NCBI GenBank assembly: GCA_050697275.1 | Contig: JBOGZI010000083.1 | Coordinates: 1 to 21,543 of the forward strand | Reading direction: 5' to 3' | DNA from: JBOGZI01 sp050697275 | Lineage (GTDB): Bacteria > Actinomycetota > Thermoleophilia > Solirubrobacterales > 70-9 | DNA length: 21,543 nucleotides | Part shown: positions 1 through 7,317 of the stretch, one piece after another | How positions within the stretch are numbered: the first letter of the stretch is position 1 | Layout of the letters: each line of letters starts with the position of its first letter | Made by a program: the position numbers and the translations under genes | Notes under the pieces: model-generated | Told to the model about the DNA's origin: nothing | What the model saw: only the letters and a program-made list of their open reading frames with translations | Databases searched by the model: none

Positions 1-122
1 CCGCGGCGCTCTCCGGCTGGCTCAGCTACTACAACTTCGACCGAAGACACGGCTCCCTCGGTCACAGGCCGCCCGGTGCTCGCTTAACGGAGCTGAACAA
101 CCTGGTTGGGTCTTACAGCTAG
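1..122 (+). CDS. IS481-type transposase, C-terminal fragment (5' cut by window edge)
   Basis: The reading frame with codons starting at position 3 is open to a TAG at 120-122 and encodes 39 residues. It contains SYYNFDRRHGSLGHRPPGAR followed by an NNLVGSYS ending. The YYN-x-RRHGSLG-x-RPP pattern and the terminal NNL-x-x-YS are typical of the end of the DDE integrase-core domain in IS481-family transposases. IS3-family ORFB proteins are the nearest alternative. The catalytic DDE residues would lie upstream of the window, so it cannot be judged whether the element is intact. No clear terminal inverted repeat was recognised between the stop and proC. Confidence 0.75.
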   Translation, partial: AALSGWLSYYNFDRRHGSLGHRPPGARLTELNNLVGSYS

Positions 123-202
123 CGGCCACCAGGCCGCCGAATTTCGGAGCGAAGGGCGCAGCCCGAAGCGACTTGTGGTGGGCGGCCGCTCGTGGCCGCG
201 AT

Positions 203-232
203 CTGATGGCGAAGCCGGACCACGATTAGAGT
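203..232 (+). promoter_or_regulatory. Putative leaderless promoter of proC
   Basis: A -10-like TAGAGT box lies at 227-232 and ends 7 nt before the proC ATG at 240, so transcription would begin at or next to the start codon. No Shine-Dalgarno sequence is visible. A weak -35 candidate, CTGATG, lies at 203-208 with an 18-bp spacer. The same box-to-start spacing recurs upstream of five other genes in this window. Confidence 0.5.
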
Positions 233-239
233 TGCGCTC

Positions 240-1019
240 ATGAAGGTCGGATTCGTCGGTGCGGGCAACATGGCCACCGGGCTCGCCCGCGGCTGGGCCG
301 CCGCGCGCGACGAGCCCGGGGCGCCCGATGCGATGCTGTTCGCCGATGCGGACCCCGGGAAGGCCAGGCGGCTGGCCGACGAGGTCGGGGGCGAGGCGGT
401 CGAGGGGAACGGCGCGGTCGCGGAGGCGGCCGATCTGGTCCTGCTCGCCGTCAAGCCCGATGTCCTCGAGCAGGTCGCCGGCGAGCTGGCCGAGGCGGGG
501 ACCCCGGTCGTCTCGATCCTCGCCGGCACCCCGCTGGCGACCGTTCAGGAGGCGATTCCGGGAGTCGAGGTCACGCGGGTGATGCCCAACCTGGGCGCCC
601 AGCTGCGCCAGGGGGTCTCCTGCGTCGTCTTCCCGGAGGAGCTCGACGGAGCCAGGCGGGGGGAGCTCTCCGGCCTGCTCGGCCTGCTCGGAGAGGTGAT
701 CGAGCTGGAGGAGGAGCTGATCGACCCCGCCACCGCCGTGATGGGCTGCTCGCCCGGGTATCTGGCCCTGATCGCGGAGGCGATGGTGGAGGCCGGCGTC
801 GACGAGGGGCTCTCGGAGGAGCAGGCAACGCGGATGATCGCCCGCGCGATGAGCGCCACCGGCGGGCTGCTCGAGCAGCACCGCGCGGCCGATCTGAAGC
901 GGGCGGTGGCGTCACCGGGGGGCATGACCGAAGCGGGGCTTGAGGCTCTGGAGCAGCGGTCCGTTCGCGAGTCCTTCAAGGCGGCGGTGGACGCCTCGCT
1001 GGAGAGGGTGCGAGGCTGA
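240..1019 (+). CDS. proC: Pyrroline-5-carboxylate reductase
   Basis: This enzyme catalyses the last step of proline synthesis, NAD(P)H-dependent reduction of 1-pyrroline-5-carboxylate to L-proline, in the cytoplasm. The 259-residue product has the usual length. It opens directly with the Rossmann dinucleotide motif GFVGAGNMA (residues 4-12). The family signature around SPGGMTEAG, with GGMT at 227-230, lies in the C-terminal dimerisation domain. The ATG at 240 is the only sensible start because the Rossmann beta strand begins at residue 2. It has no ribosome binding site but sits 7 nt after a TAGAGT box. It heads a tight operon, with yggT beginning 4 nt after its stop. proC next to yggT and lspA is a common arrangement in bacteria. 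Confidence 0.93.
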   Translation: MKVGFVGAGNMATGLARGWAAARDEPGAPDAMLFADADPGKARRLADEVGGEAVEGNGAVAEAADLVLLAVKPDVLEQVAGELAEAGTPVVSILAGTPLATVQEAIPGVEVTRVMPNLGAQLRQGVSCVVFPEELDGARRGELSGLLGLLGEVIELEEELIDPATAVMGCSPGYLALIAEAMVEAGVDEGLSEEQATRMIARAMSATGGLLEQHRAADLKRAVASPGGMTEAGLEALEQRSVRESFKAAVDASLERVRG

Positions 1020-1023
1020 CCCG

Positions 1024-1338
1024 ATGAGCCTGGAGCCGCTGCTGGCGCTGACCCGGTCGGACGTCGCCGACTACGTCAACGCGCTCTTCCTCGTCTACAT
1101 CATCCTGATCTTCATCAGGGTGCTGCTCTCCTGGATCCCGCGCATGCCCTACAACCGGGCGCTGCACACGGTCGTCGAGTTCGTGCACCAGGTCACTGAC
1201 CCCTACCTCAATCTGTTCCGACGCTTCCTGCCGCCGCTCGGCGGGCGTGGGATGGCGATCGACATCAGCCCGATCCTGGCGATCATCGTGCTGCTGGTCG
1301 CGCAAGCCGTGATCGTCGGGGCGATCGACCCGGGTTGA
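1024..1338 (+). CDS. YggT family small membrane protein
   Basis: The 104-residue protein has two hydrophobic segments (about residues 18-37 and 81-101). Between them is the YggT-family core DPYLNLFRRFLPPLGG (59-74), where a DP-x-L-x-x-FRR pattern is conserved. YggT proteins are integral membrane proteins of poorly defined role, often next to proC and the division/envelope cluster. ATG 1024 was chosen over an upstream start at 940 because the longer form would overlap proC by 80 bp and add no homologous sequence. The stop overlaps the lspA start codon (TTGA), which suggests translational coupling. Confidence 0.85.
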   Translation: MSLEPLLALTRSDVADYVNALFLVYIILIFIRVLLSWIPRMPYNRALHTVVEFVHQVTDPYLNLFRRFLPPLGGRGMAIDISPILAIIVLLVAQAVIVGAIDPG

Positions 1339-1847
1339 GCCCCGGACATGAAACGCGTCGCGCCTGGTCGTTGGCTGCGGCGCGCGCTCGCACCATCTTG
1401 CCGCCGGCGCTGGCGGCCTGCGGGGCAGTCGTGGCGATCGATCAGGGGACGAAGGCGATCGCCGTCTCGCAGCTCGCGCGCGGGGAGCGGGTCGAGGTGC
1501 TGCCCCTACTCGCCTTCGAGCACACCCGCAACAGCGGGATCGCCTTCGGGCTGGCGGGCGGCGTCTCGTCGCTTCTGATCGGAGCGACCCTGGTAATCAT
1601 GGTCGGGGTGCTGGTCTTCGTGGCGCTCCGGGACGCGGCGGCACCGAGGATCTGGCTGCCCGCGGCGCTGCTGATCGGCGGCGCGCTCGGCAACCTCGCC
1701 GACCGCGTCCGGGACGGCGCGGTCACCGACTTCATCGACCTGCCGCTCTGGCCGACCTTCAACCTGGCCGACGTCGCAATCGTCGCCGGGGTGATCCTGC
1801 TGCTCTTCTCGGCCGAGCGGGCGGGCGGCAGGGAGCGCGCAGGATGA
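1335..1847 (+). CDS. lspA: Lipoprotein signal peptidase (signal peptidase II)
   Basis: LspA is an intramembrane aspartyl protease that removes signal peptides from prolipoproteins after diacylglyceryl modification. The 170-residue product has the family landmarks in order: DQGTK (36-40), RNSGIAFG (65-72), GALGNLADR with catalytic Asp123, and TFNLADVAI with catalytic Asp146. Four membrane segments can be traced (about 23-37, 78-98, 105-121 and 143-159). The start is TTG at 1335, overlapping the yggT stop as TTGA. The next in-frame start candidate, TTG 1371, would trim only the cytoplasmic tail. The 3' end overlaps rluD by ATGA. A Lys/Arg-rich start and Arg-rich tail are consistent with cytoplasmic termini. 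Confidence 0.92.
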   Translation: MSPGHETRRAWSLAAARARTILPPALAACGAVVAIDQGTKAIAVSQLARGERVEVLPLLAFEHTRNSGIAFGLAGGVSSLLIGATLVIMVGVLVFVALRDAAAPRIWLPAALLIGGALGNLADRVRDGAVTDFIDLPLWPTFNLADVAIVAGVILLLFSAERAGGRERAG

Positions 1848-2524
1848 GAGCCGAGCTCGAGCGGCTGATCGTCCACCTGGACGATGCCGTGGCCGTCGTC
1901 GACAAGCCCGCCGGCCTCGTCGTGCATCCGGCGCCCTCCCACCGCGGGGTGACGCTGGTCGATCTGCTGGGTGAGGTTGCCTCCGGCGGTGAGGAGGGCC
2001 GCCCCGGGATCGTCCACCGGCTCGACAAGGACACCTCGGGGCTGATGCTGGTCGCCCGGGACGAGGCCGCGCACAAGGCCCTGGCGCGGCAGATCAAGGC
2101 TCGCGAGGTCCAGCGCGAGTACCTGGCCCTGATCGAGGGCTCGCTTACCTCGCGCAGCGGCACGATCGACGCGCCGCTGGGGCGGCACCGCCGCCGGCGC
2201 ACCCGGATGGCCGTGCGCGGCGCGGGGGAGAGGGAGGCCCGCACGCACTTCGAGGTGGTCGAGGCGCTCCCCGCGGACTCCCTGGTGCGGGCGCGCCTGG
2301 AGACGGGCCGCACCCATCAGATCAGGGTCCACTTCGCCGCGATCGGCCACCCGGTGGCCGGCGATCCCGAGTACGGGACGAGAGGGCGACACGGCCTCGA
2401 GCGGCAGTTCCTGCACGCCGCCCGGATCGCCTTCCGGCACCCCGGCACCGGGGAGCCGATGAGCTTCAGCTCGGAGTTGCCGGACGACCTCCGCGCTGCG
2501 CTGGACCGGGCTCGGAACGCCTGA
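1844..2524 (+). CDS. RluA/RluD-family pseudouridine synthase lacking the S4 domain
   Basis: This is a putative large-subunit rRNA pseudouridine synthase. The 226-residue protein starts almost at once with motif I (DKPAGLVVHP, 20-29). It contains the catalytic HRLDKDTSG motif with Asp61, then the REYLAL strand and the LETGRTHQIRVH motif. RluD proteins usually have about 300 residues or more, with an N-terminal S4 RNA-binding domain. Here the ATG overlaps the lspA stop (ATGA), so there is no room for an S4 domain without running into lspA. It follows lspA as in many bacteria, where the partner is annotated RluD. The target uridines cannot be read from sequence. Confidence 0.88.
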   Translation: MRAELERLIVHLDDAVAVVDKPAGLVVHPAPSHRGVTLVDLLGEVASGGEEGRPGIVHRLDKDTSGLMLVARDEAAHKALARQIKAREVQREYLALIEGSLTSRSGTIDAPLGRHRRRRTRMAVRGAGEREARTHFEVVEALPADSLVRARLETGRTHQIRVHFAAIGHPVAGDPEYGTRGRHGLERQFLHAARIAFRHPGTGEPMSFSSELPDDLRAALDRARNA

Positions 2525-2537
2525 GCCGCCGCTACCG

Positions 2538-2606
2538 GCGCCCCCAGCGCTCTACAATGCGCCGCCGGTAAGGACCACGACCCTCGCCGCTCGGCGCTGG
2601 GGGCGC
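2538..2606 (+). repeat. 13-bp perfect inverted repeat upstream of rpsB
   Basis: GCGCCCCCAGCGC at 2538-2550 is the exact reverse complement of 2594-2606, with a 43-nt loop. A transcript reading through from rluD would form a very stable GC stem. Its right arm shares 2594-2596 with a smaller hairpin, CGCCG-CT-CGGCG (2585-2596), and its left arm partly competes with an ACCGGC/GCCGGT pairing (2534-2539 with 2564-2569). There is no T-tract, so an ordinary intrinsic terminator is unlikely. Confidence 0.7.
2553..2558 (+). promoter_or_regulatory. Candidate -10 box (TACAAT) of the rpsB operon
   Basis: TACAAT is a near-consensus -10 element 29 nt after the rluD stop, in otherwise very GC-rich DNA. No convincing -35 is seen 16-18 bp upstream. 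If used, it would give an rpsB leader of about 185 nt. It lies inside the loop of the inverted repeat at 2538-2606. Confidence 0.45.
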
Positions 2607-2749
2607 TGCCCGGGTAGCCCGGGTCCCCATCGCGGCGGCGAGACCGACATAAAACGGGTTGCTCCTCCGTCATCTGACGGGTGGCTCCTGCGGAGCCCCC
2701 TCGCATGACCGGGGCGCCCTCGAATCAAGAAAGCGATCGAGAGGTTCAG
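2566..2749 (+). promoter_or_regulatory. Structured 5' leader of rpsB
   Basis: The long untranslated region contains a string of hairpins: CGCCG-CT-CGGCG (2585-2596), CCCGGG-TAG-CCCGGG (2609-2623), CCGTC-ATCT-GACGG (2667-2680) and GGCTCC-TGC-GGAGCC (2683-2697). After them come an A-rich stretch and the ribosome site GAGAGG (2739-2744). S2 is known to repress its own rpsB-tsf mRNA through leader structures in some bacteria, so an autoregulatory leader is a reasonable inference. I do not recognise a named RNA family in it. Confidence 0.45.
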
Positions 2750-3703
2750 ATGGCCGAGGTAGGCATCAAGGAGCTGCTGGAGGCCGGAGTCCACTTCGGC
2801 CACCAGACCCGCCGCTGGAACCCGAGGATGCGCCGCTACATCCACGGGGAGCGGGACGGGATCCACATCATCGACCTGCTGCAGACCGAGGAGCTGCTGC
2901 GGGAGGCGAGGGACTTCGTCACCGAGGTCGCCGCCAAGGGCGGCGTCATCCTGTTCGTGGGCACCAAGAAGCAGGCAGCCGACGCGGTCCAGGCCTGGGC
3001 CGAGCGCTGTGGCATGCCGTATGTGAACCGGCGCTGGCTCGGCGGCCTGCTGACCAACTTCAACACGATCAAGAAGCGAATCCAGCGCCTGCACGAGCTG
3101 CGGGAGCTGCGCGAGGGAGGCCGGCTCGACCTGCTCCCCACCAAGGAGCGGATGTCGATGGAGGCCGAGCTGCGCAAGCTCGAGTACAACCTCGGCGGCG
3201 TCGCCGACATGCAGCGCCTCCCCGACGCGGTCGTGATCGTCGACCTGAAGACCGAGGAGATCGCGCTTCGCGAGGCGGAACGGCTCGAGATCCCGATCGT
3301 CGGCCTGGTCGACACCAACTGCGACTCGGGCCCCGTCGACTACGTCGTCCCGGGCAACGACGACGCGATCCGCTCCTGCGAGCTATTCATCAGCGCCCTC
3401 GGCGAGGCGATCGAAGTGGCGGCCACGCGCTGGCGCGCCGAGGAGGAGCGCCGCCGCGCCGAGGAGGAGGAGCGTAAGCGGCGCGAGGATGAGGAGCGAA
3501 AGCGGCGCGAGGCCGAGGAGAAGGCGAAGGCCGAGGCGGAGGAGAAGGCCAAGGCGGAAGCCGAGGCCAAGGCCAAGGAGCAGGCCGACGCCGCGGCTCA
3601 GGCGGCCGCCAAGGGCCAGGCCCCCGAGCAGGCGCCGAGCGAGCAGGGGAAGCCGCCGGCCGAGGCCCAGACGACCTCGCCGGGCGGCGGGAAGTCCTCG
3701 TGA
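2750..3703 (+). CDS. rpsB: 30S ribosomal protein S2 with a long charged C-terminal extension
   Basis: S2 binds the small subunit at the head/body junction and is needed for S1 recruitment and initiation in many bacteria. The 317-residue product carries the full S2 core: VGIKELLEAGVHFGHQTRRW (4-23), LFVGTKKQA (68-76), NRRWLGGLLTNF (93-104) and DTNCDSGPVDYVVPGND (188-204). After residue 228 it has about 90 extra residues. The first part is a Glu/Arg/Lys run that should form a single alpha helix or coiled coil, followed by an Ala/Glu/Lys stretch and a Gln/Pro/Gly-rich tail. E. coli S2 has 241 residues. ATG 2750 follows GAGAGG at a good distance. An upstream GTG at 2681 would only translate the leader. 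The stop overlaps the tsf start (GTGA). Confidence 0.96.
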   Translation: MAEVGIKELLEAGVHFGHQTRRWNPRMRRYIHGERDGIHIIDLLQTEELLREARDFVTEVAAKGGVILFVGTKKQAADAVQAWAERCGMPYVNRRWLGGLLTNFNTIKKRIQRLHELRELREGGRLDLLPTKERMSMEAELRKLEYNLGGVADMQRLPDAVVIVDLKTEEIALREAERLEIPIVGLVDTNCDSGPVDYVVPGNDDAIRSCELFISALGEAIEVAATRWRAEEERRRAEEEERKRREDEERKRREAEEKAKAEAEEKAKAEAEAKAKEQADAAAQAAAKGQAPEQAPSEQGKPPAEAQTTSPGGGKSS

Positions 3704-4332
3704 CCACGAAAGTGAGCGCGGCGGACGTGAAGTCCCTGCGCGAGCGCACGGGCGCCCCGATGATGGACTGCAAGGAGGCGCTCGAGGAGGCGGGCGGCGA
3801 CGCCGAGAAGGCGATCGACATCCTCCGCAAGAAGGGCGCGGCGGCGGCCGCGAAGCGGAGCGGCAGGGGCACCGCGGAGGGCGTCGTTGCCGCCTACACC
3901 CACTCGAGCGGGGTCGGCGAGCGCCGCCAGCAGCGGGTGGGCGTTCTGGTCGAGGTCCAGTGCGAGACCGACTTCGTCGCCCTCAACCAGGATTTCCAGG
4001 CGTTCGCACGTGAGGTAGCCGTCCACATCGCCGCGATGCGGCCGCAGCACGTCTCGATCGAGGACATCCCCGAGGAGGACCTCGAGCGCGAGCGCGCGCT
4101 CCTCACCGAGAAGGCGAAGGCGGACGGCAAGCCCGACGACGTGGTGGCCAAGATCGTCGAGGGGCAGCTGCGCAAGTGGTCCGAGGAGATCGTCCTACTC
4201 GACCAGAAGCACTTCAACGAGGAGCGCTACGAGGGCAAGACGATCGAGGACCTGCGGGCGGAGATCGCCGCCAAGACCGGCGAGAATGTTCGCATCGCCC
4301 GCTTCGCCCGCTTCGAGGTGGGGGAGGAGTAG
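3700..4332 (+). CDS. tsf: Translation elongation factor Ts
   Basis: EF-Ts is the nucleotide exchange factor that regenerates EF-Tu-GTP. The 210-residue protein begins with the UBA-like EF-Tu-binding domain (residues 6-45, including RERTGAPMMDCKEAL). It also has the conserved core CETDFVALN (88-96), where TDFV contacts EF-Tu. It is shorter than E. coli EF-Ts (283 aa) and close to the compact single-core form of Thermus, consistent with a reduced core domain. The GTG start at 3700 overlaps the rpsB stop. A second in-frame GTG at 3712 is possible. rpsB-tsf pairing is nearly universal in bacteria. Confidence 0.95.
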   Translation: MTTKVSAADVKSLRERTGAPMMDCKEALEEAGGDAEKAIDILRKKGAAAAAKRSGRGTAEGVVAAYTHSSGVGERRQQRVGVLVEVQCETDFVALNQDFQAFAREVAVHIAAMRPQHVSIEDIPEEDLERERALLTEKAKADGKPDDVVAKIVEGQLRKWSEEIVLLDQKHFNEERYEGKTIEDLRAEIAAKTGENVRIARFARFEVGEE

Positions 4333-4339
4333 GGTCCGG

Positions 4340-5101
4340 GTGGCGCGCTCGCCCGCGTTCAAGCGCATCCTGCTGAAGCTTTCGGGCGAGGCGCTGATGG
4401 GTGACCTCGAATACGGCACCGATCCGGCCCAGATCGAGCGGATCACCCGGCAGGTGCGGGAGGTGCAGGATCGCGGCGTCGAGGTCGCGGTCGTGATGGG
4501 CGCCGGCAACATCTACCGGGGGTTGGAGGGAGCCGCCGAGGGGATGGACCGGGCGACCGCCGACTACATGGGGATGCTCGCCACGGTGTTGAACGCGCTC
4601 ACCCTCCAGGACGCACTGGAGAAGGTCGGTGTGGACACCAGGGTGCTCTCCGCGATGGCGGTCACCGAGGTCGCCGAGCCCTACATTCGTCGCCGCGCCA
4701 TCCGCCACCTGGAGAAGGGACGCGCCGTGATCTTCGCCGCCGGCACCGGCAATCCGTTCTTCACCACCGACACGGCCGCGGCGCTGCGGGCGCTCGAGAT
4801 CCACGCCGAGGCGATCCTGATGGCGAAGAGCGGCGTCGAGGGCGTCTACGACGCCGATCCCTCGCTGGAGCCGGACGCCAACTTCCTCCCCGAGATCAGC
4901 CACCGTGAGGCAATCGAGCGGGGCCTCCGGGTGATGGACTCGACCGCGCTCTCGCTCTGCATGGACAACGACCTGCCGATCTACGTCTTCAACATGGCGG
5001 ACGAGCGGAACGTGGATAGGATCGTCCGTGGAGAGAGGGTCGGCACGCTCGTCTCAAGCAAGCCGGCCGGCGAGCCTGCTCAGAGGGTCGGCACCCGATG
5101 A
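4340..5101 (+). CDS. pyrH: UMP kinase
   Basis: UMP kinase phosphorylates UMP to UDP and belongs to the amino acid kinase fold. The 253-residue product shows RILLKLSGEALMG (9-21), the glycine-rich GAGNIYRG (54-61), and TGNPFFTTDTAAALRA (136-151), which holds the UMP/ATP-binding residues. The Gly-Val-Tyr-Asp-Ala-Asp-Pro block follows (168-173). The GTG at 4340 lies 7 nt after the tsf stop and is the first in-frame start that does not run back into tsf. The frame stays open to 4286, but those residues overlap tsf and are not family-like. The 3' end overlaps frr by ATGA. Confidence 0.95.
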   Translation: MARSPAFKRILLKLSGEALMGDLEYGTDPAQIERITRQVREVQDRGVEVAVVMGAGNIYRGLEGAAEGMDRATADYMGMLATVLNALTLQDALEKVGVDTRVLSAMAVTEVAEPYIRRRAIRHLEKGRAVIFAAGTGNPFFTTDTAAALRALEIHAEAILMAKSGVEGVYDADPSLEPDANFLPEISHREAIERGLRVMDSTALSLCMDNDLPIYVFNMADERNVDRIVRGERVGTLVSSKPAGEPAQRVGTR

Positions 5102-5664
5102 TCGAGATGATCGACGAGCTGTTGGCGGACGCCAAGGAGCGGATGGGCAAGTCCGTCGAGGCGACGCGCAACCAGCTCGCGACGGTCCGCACGGGGCGCG
5201 CCTCGCCCCATCTGCTCGACCGCCTGATGGTCGACTACTACGGGACCGAGACCCCGCTGCAGCAGCTCGCGCAGATCGCCGCCACCGACGCCCGCATGCT
5301 CACCGTGACGCCCTACGACAAGTCCTCGATCAGCGCGATCGAGAAGGCGGTGATGGAGTCCGACCTCGGGCTCACCCCCTCCAACGACGGCAACGTGATC
5401 CGGCTGCAGATCCCCGAGCTCACCGAGGAGCGCCGCAAGGAGCTGGTCAAGGTCGTCCATCACGTCGCCGAGGAGGGCCGGGTCGGAGTGCGGAACGTGC
5501 GGAGGGACGTGATGCACGACCTGCGCGAGCTGAAGAAGGAGGGAGAGGCGGGATCCGACGAGGAGCATCGTGCTGAGGAGGAGCTGCAGAAGCAGACCGA
5601 CGCCGCGATCCGGGAGATCGACGGCCTGCTGAAGAGCAAGGAGGAAGAGATCCTCGAGGTGTAG
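5098..5664 (+). CDS. frr: Ribosome recycling factor
   Basis: RRF, together with EF-G, splits post-termination ribosomes. The 188-residue protein matches the normal length (about 185). It has the helical-bundle signatures NQLATVRTGRASPHLLDRLM (25-44) and VDYYGTETPLQQLAQI. These are followed by the central ELTEERRKELVKVVHHVAEE region and the RNVRRD segment that forms the ribosome-contacting helix. The start at 5098 overlaps pyrH. An alternative Met three codons later (5107) would change little. pyrH-frr adjacency is widely conserved. Confidence 0.96.
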   Translation: MIEMIDELLADAKERMGKSVEATRNQLATVRTGRASPHLLDRLMVDYYGTETPLQQLAQIAATDARMLTVTPYDKSSISAIEKAVMESDLGLTPSNDGNVIRLQIPELTEERRKELVKVVHHVAEEGRVGVRNVRRDVMHDLRELKKEGEAGSDEEHRAEEELQKQTDAAIREIDGLLKSKEEEILEV

Positions 5665-5689
5665 GCGGCCTCGTGCTTCTCGCCGCCTG

Positions 5690-6352
5690 ATGCCAGCCAA
5701 GTACGTCGCGATCATCACTGACGGAAACGGGCGCTGGGCCCAGCAGCGCGATCTACCGGTGCTTGAGGGACACCGCGCCGGCGCAGACACCGTCAAGGAG
5801 CGCCTGCGAGACGCGGTCGAGTTCGGCGTCGAGGAGCTCACGGTCTACTCCTTCTCGACCGAGAACTGGACGCGGCCGCGCGAGGAGGTCGACGGCCTGA
5901 TGCGCATGTTCGCCGAGCGGATCGAGGCCGAGACCCCCGAGCTGGACGCCGAAGGCGTCAGGATGCGGTTCATCGGCCGCCGCGACGGGATAGACGACGC
6001 GCTCAAGGAACGGATGGACTGGGCTGAGGCCGAGACCGGGACGAACGAGCGGATCACCCTGTTCGTCGCGTTCAACTACGGCGGCCGCGCCGAGATCATC
6101 GACGCCGCCACCCGCTACGAGGGAGGTGGGGAGGAGGAGTTCCGCCGCGGCCTCTACGCGCCGGAGATGCACGATCCCGACCTGCTGATCCGCACCAGCG
6201 GGGAGCAGCGGATCTCCAACTACCTGCTCTGGCAGTGCGCCTACTCGGAGTTTGTCTTCCGGGACGAGCTCTGGCCGGACTTCAGCCGCGAGGTGTTCGC
6301 CGACTCGCTGCGCACCTACGACGAGCGTCTCCGCCGCTTCGGAGCGAGGTGA
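5690..6352 (+). CDS. uppS: Isoprenyl transferase (cis-polyprenyl / undecaprenyl diphosphate synthase)
   Basis: The enzyme condenses IPP onto an allylic diphosphate to make the Z-polyprenyl carrier for cell-wall synthesis. The 220-residue product begins at the catalytic loop: YVAIITDGNGRWA (5-17) with catalytic Asp11. It has GHRAG (28-32), the YSFSTENWTRP substrate region (53-63) and RTSGEQRISNYLLWQ (168-182). The usual Met before the catalytic Asp is Thr here. The N-terminus is about 15-25 residues shorter than in many homologues. No ribosome site precedes ATG 5690, 25 nt after frr, and no other in-frame start is available. The chain length made cannot be told. The stop overlaps cdsA (GTGA). 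Confidence 0.92.
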   Translation: MPAKYVAIITDGNGRWAQQRDLPVLEGHRAGADTVKERLRDAVEFGVEELTVYSFSTENWTRPREEVDGLMRMFAERIEAETPELDAEGVRMRFIGRRDGIDDALKERMDWAEAETGTNERITLFVAFNYGGRAEIIDAATRYEGGGEEEFRRGLYAPEMHDPDLLIRTSGEQRISNYLLWQCAYSEFVFRDELWPDFSREVFADSLRTYDERLRRFGAR

Positions 6353-7317
6353 TCCCCTTGGACGACCTCGACCCGCCCTCCTTCCAGTTCGGCGCCGGCC
6401 GTTCCGGCCGCGAGGAGCCCGAGGCGCCGGAGGCGGCCGAGGAGCTCGTCGCCGAGGAGGAGCGGGGCGCCCAGGGCGAGCCCGAGGAGGGGAAGCCCGG
6501 CCTGAGGCGCTTCGTGCCGCACTTCTCCGAGACGACCTCGCGGGTGCTGGTCGCGGTCCCCTGGGTGGTCTTCGCGATCGCGATCATCGCGATCGGGGGG
6601 ACTCTGTTCACGCTGGCGATGATCGGGCTCGCGATCCTCGGCCTCCGCGAGCTCTTCCGCATGGCGGAGTCGACCCGGCCGCTGCTGCTCCCCGCCTATG
6701 CCGCGGTCGCCGGCATGGTCCTCGCCGCCCACTTCGGCGGCGCCTTCCAGATCCTGCTCATCCTGGCCGCCTCCTTCCCGGCGATGTTCGCCTTCGCCGC
6801 CGCCCGCGAGTCCCATGAGGGGATCACGACGTCGCTCGCCTTCACCCTGTTCGGGATCGCCTGGATGGGGATCGGGTTCTCACACGCCGTGCTGCTGCGC
6901 GACCTTCCCCTGCACGGCGGCGCCCTGCTGATCGACGTACTCATCGCCACCTTCGTCGGCGACACCGCCGCCTACGGGGCCGGCAGGCTGTTCGGATCCC
7001 GCAAGATCACCCCCCGGATCTCGCCCAACAAGACGCTCGAGGGGGCGATCGGCGGCTTCCTCGGGGCAACCATGGGGTTCTGGTTCGCCGGGCTCTACCA
7101 GGACTGGCTGCCGGGGATTGACGCCCTGCTGATGGGCATGTGCGTCGCGGCAGTCGCGCCCCTGGGTGACCTGTTTGCCTCCCTGGTCAAGCGGGACCTC
7201 GCGGTGAAGGACACGGGTCGCCTGTTCGGGCCGCACGGCGGCCTGATCGACCGCCTCGACGCGGTCCTGTTCACAGTCGTCGCCGGGTACTACCTCTCGG
7301 TTGCGTTCGTCTACTGA
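6349..7317 (+). CDS. cdsA: Phosphatidate cytidylyltransferase (CDP-diacylglycerol synthase)
   Basis: CdsA makes CDP-diacylglycerol from phosphatidate and CTP in the cytoplasmic membrane. It supplies the pgsA-like enzyme encoded at 17675. The 322-residue protein has an unusual acidic, disordered-looking N-terminus (residues 1-60, rich in Glu/Ala/Pro). About eight hydrophobic segments follow from residue 65, then the CdsA signature at 278-304, which includes SLVKRD, KDTG and the GPHGGLIDRLD end. GTG 6349 overlaps the uppS stop. TTG 6358 is a second option. The ORF could be opened further upstream only by reading antisense-like codons inside uppS. The stop overlaps the convergent cyclase stop by 7 bp. 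Confidence 0.93.
   Translation: MIPLDDLDPPSFQFGAGRSGREEPEAPEAAEELVAEEERGAQGEPEEGKPGLRRFVPHFSETTSRVLVAVPWVVFAIAIIAIGGTLFTLAMIGLAILGLRELFRMAESTRPLLLPAYAAVAGMVLAAHFGGAFQILLILAASFPAMFAFAAARESHEGITTSLAFTLFGIAWMGIGFSHAVLLRDLPLHGGALLIDVLIATFVGDTAAYGAGRLFGSRKITPRISPNKTLEGAIGGFLGATMGFWFAGLYQDWLPGIDALLMGMCVAAVAPLGDLFASLVKRDLAVKDTGRLFGPHGGLIDRLDAVLFTVVAGYYLSVAFVY

Noticed and set aside
2609..2697. Hairpins before rpsB as an intrinsic terminator
   Set aside because: None is followed by a T-rich run, so they are better treated as leader structure.
2681..2749. Longer rpsB start at GTG 2681
   Set aside because: The extra 23 residues are not S2-like and include a stable hairpin. ATG 2750 has a proper ribosome site and matches the S2 N-terminus.
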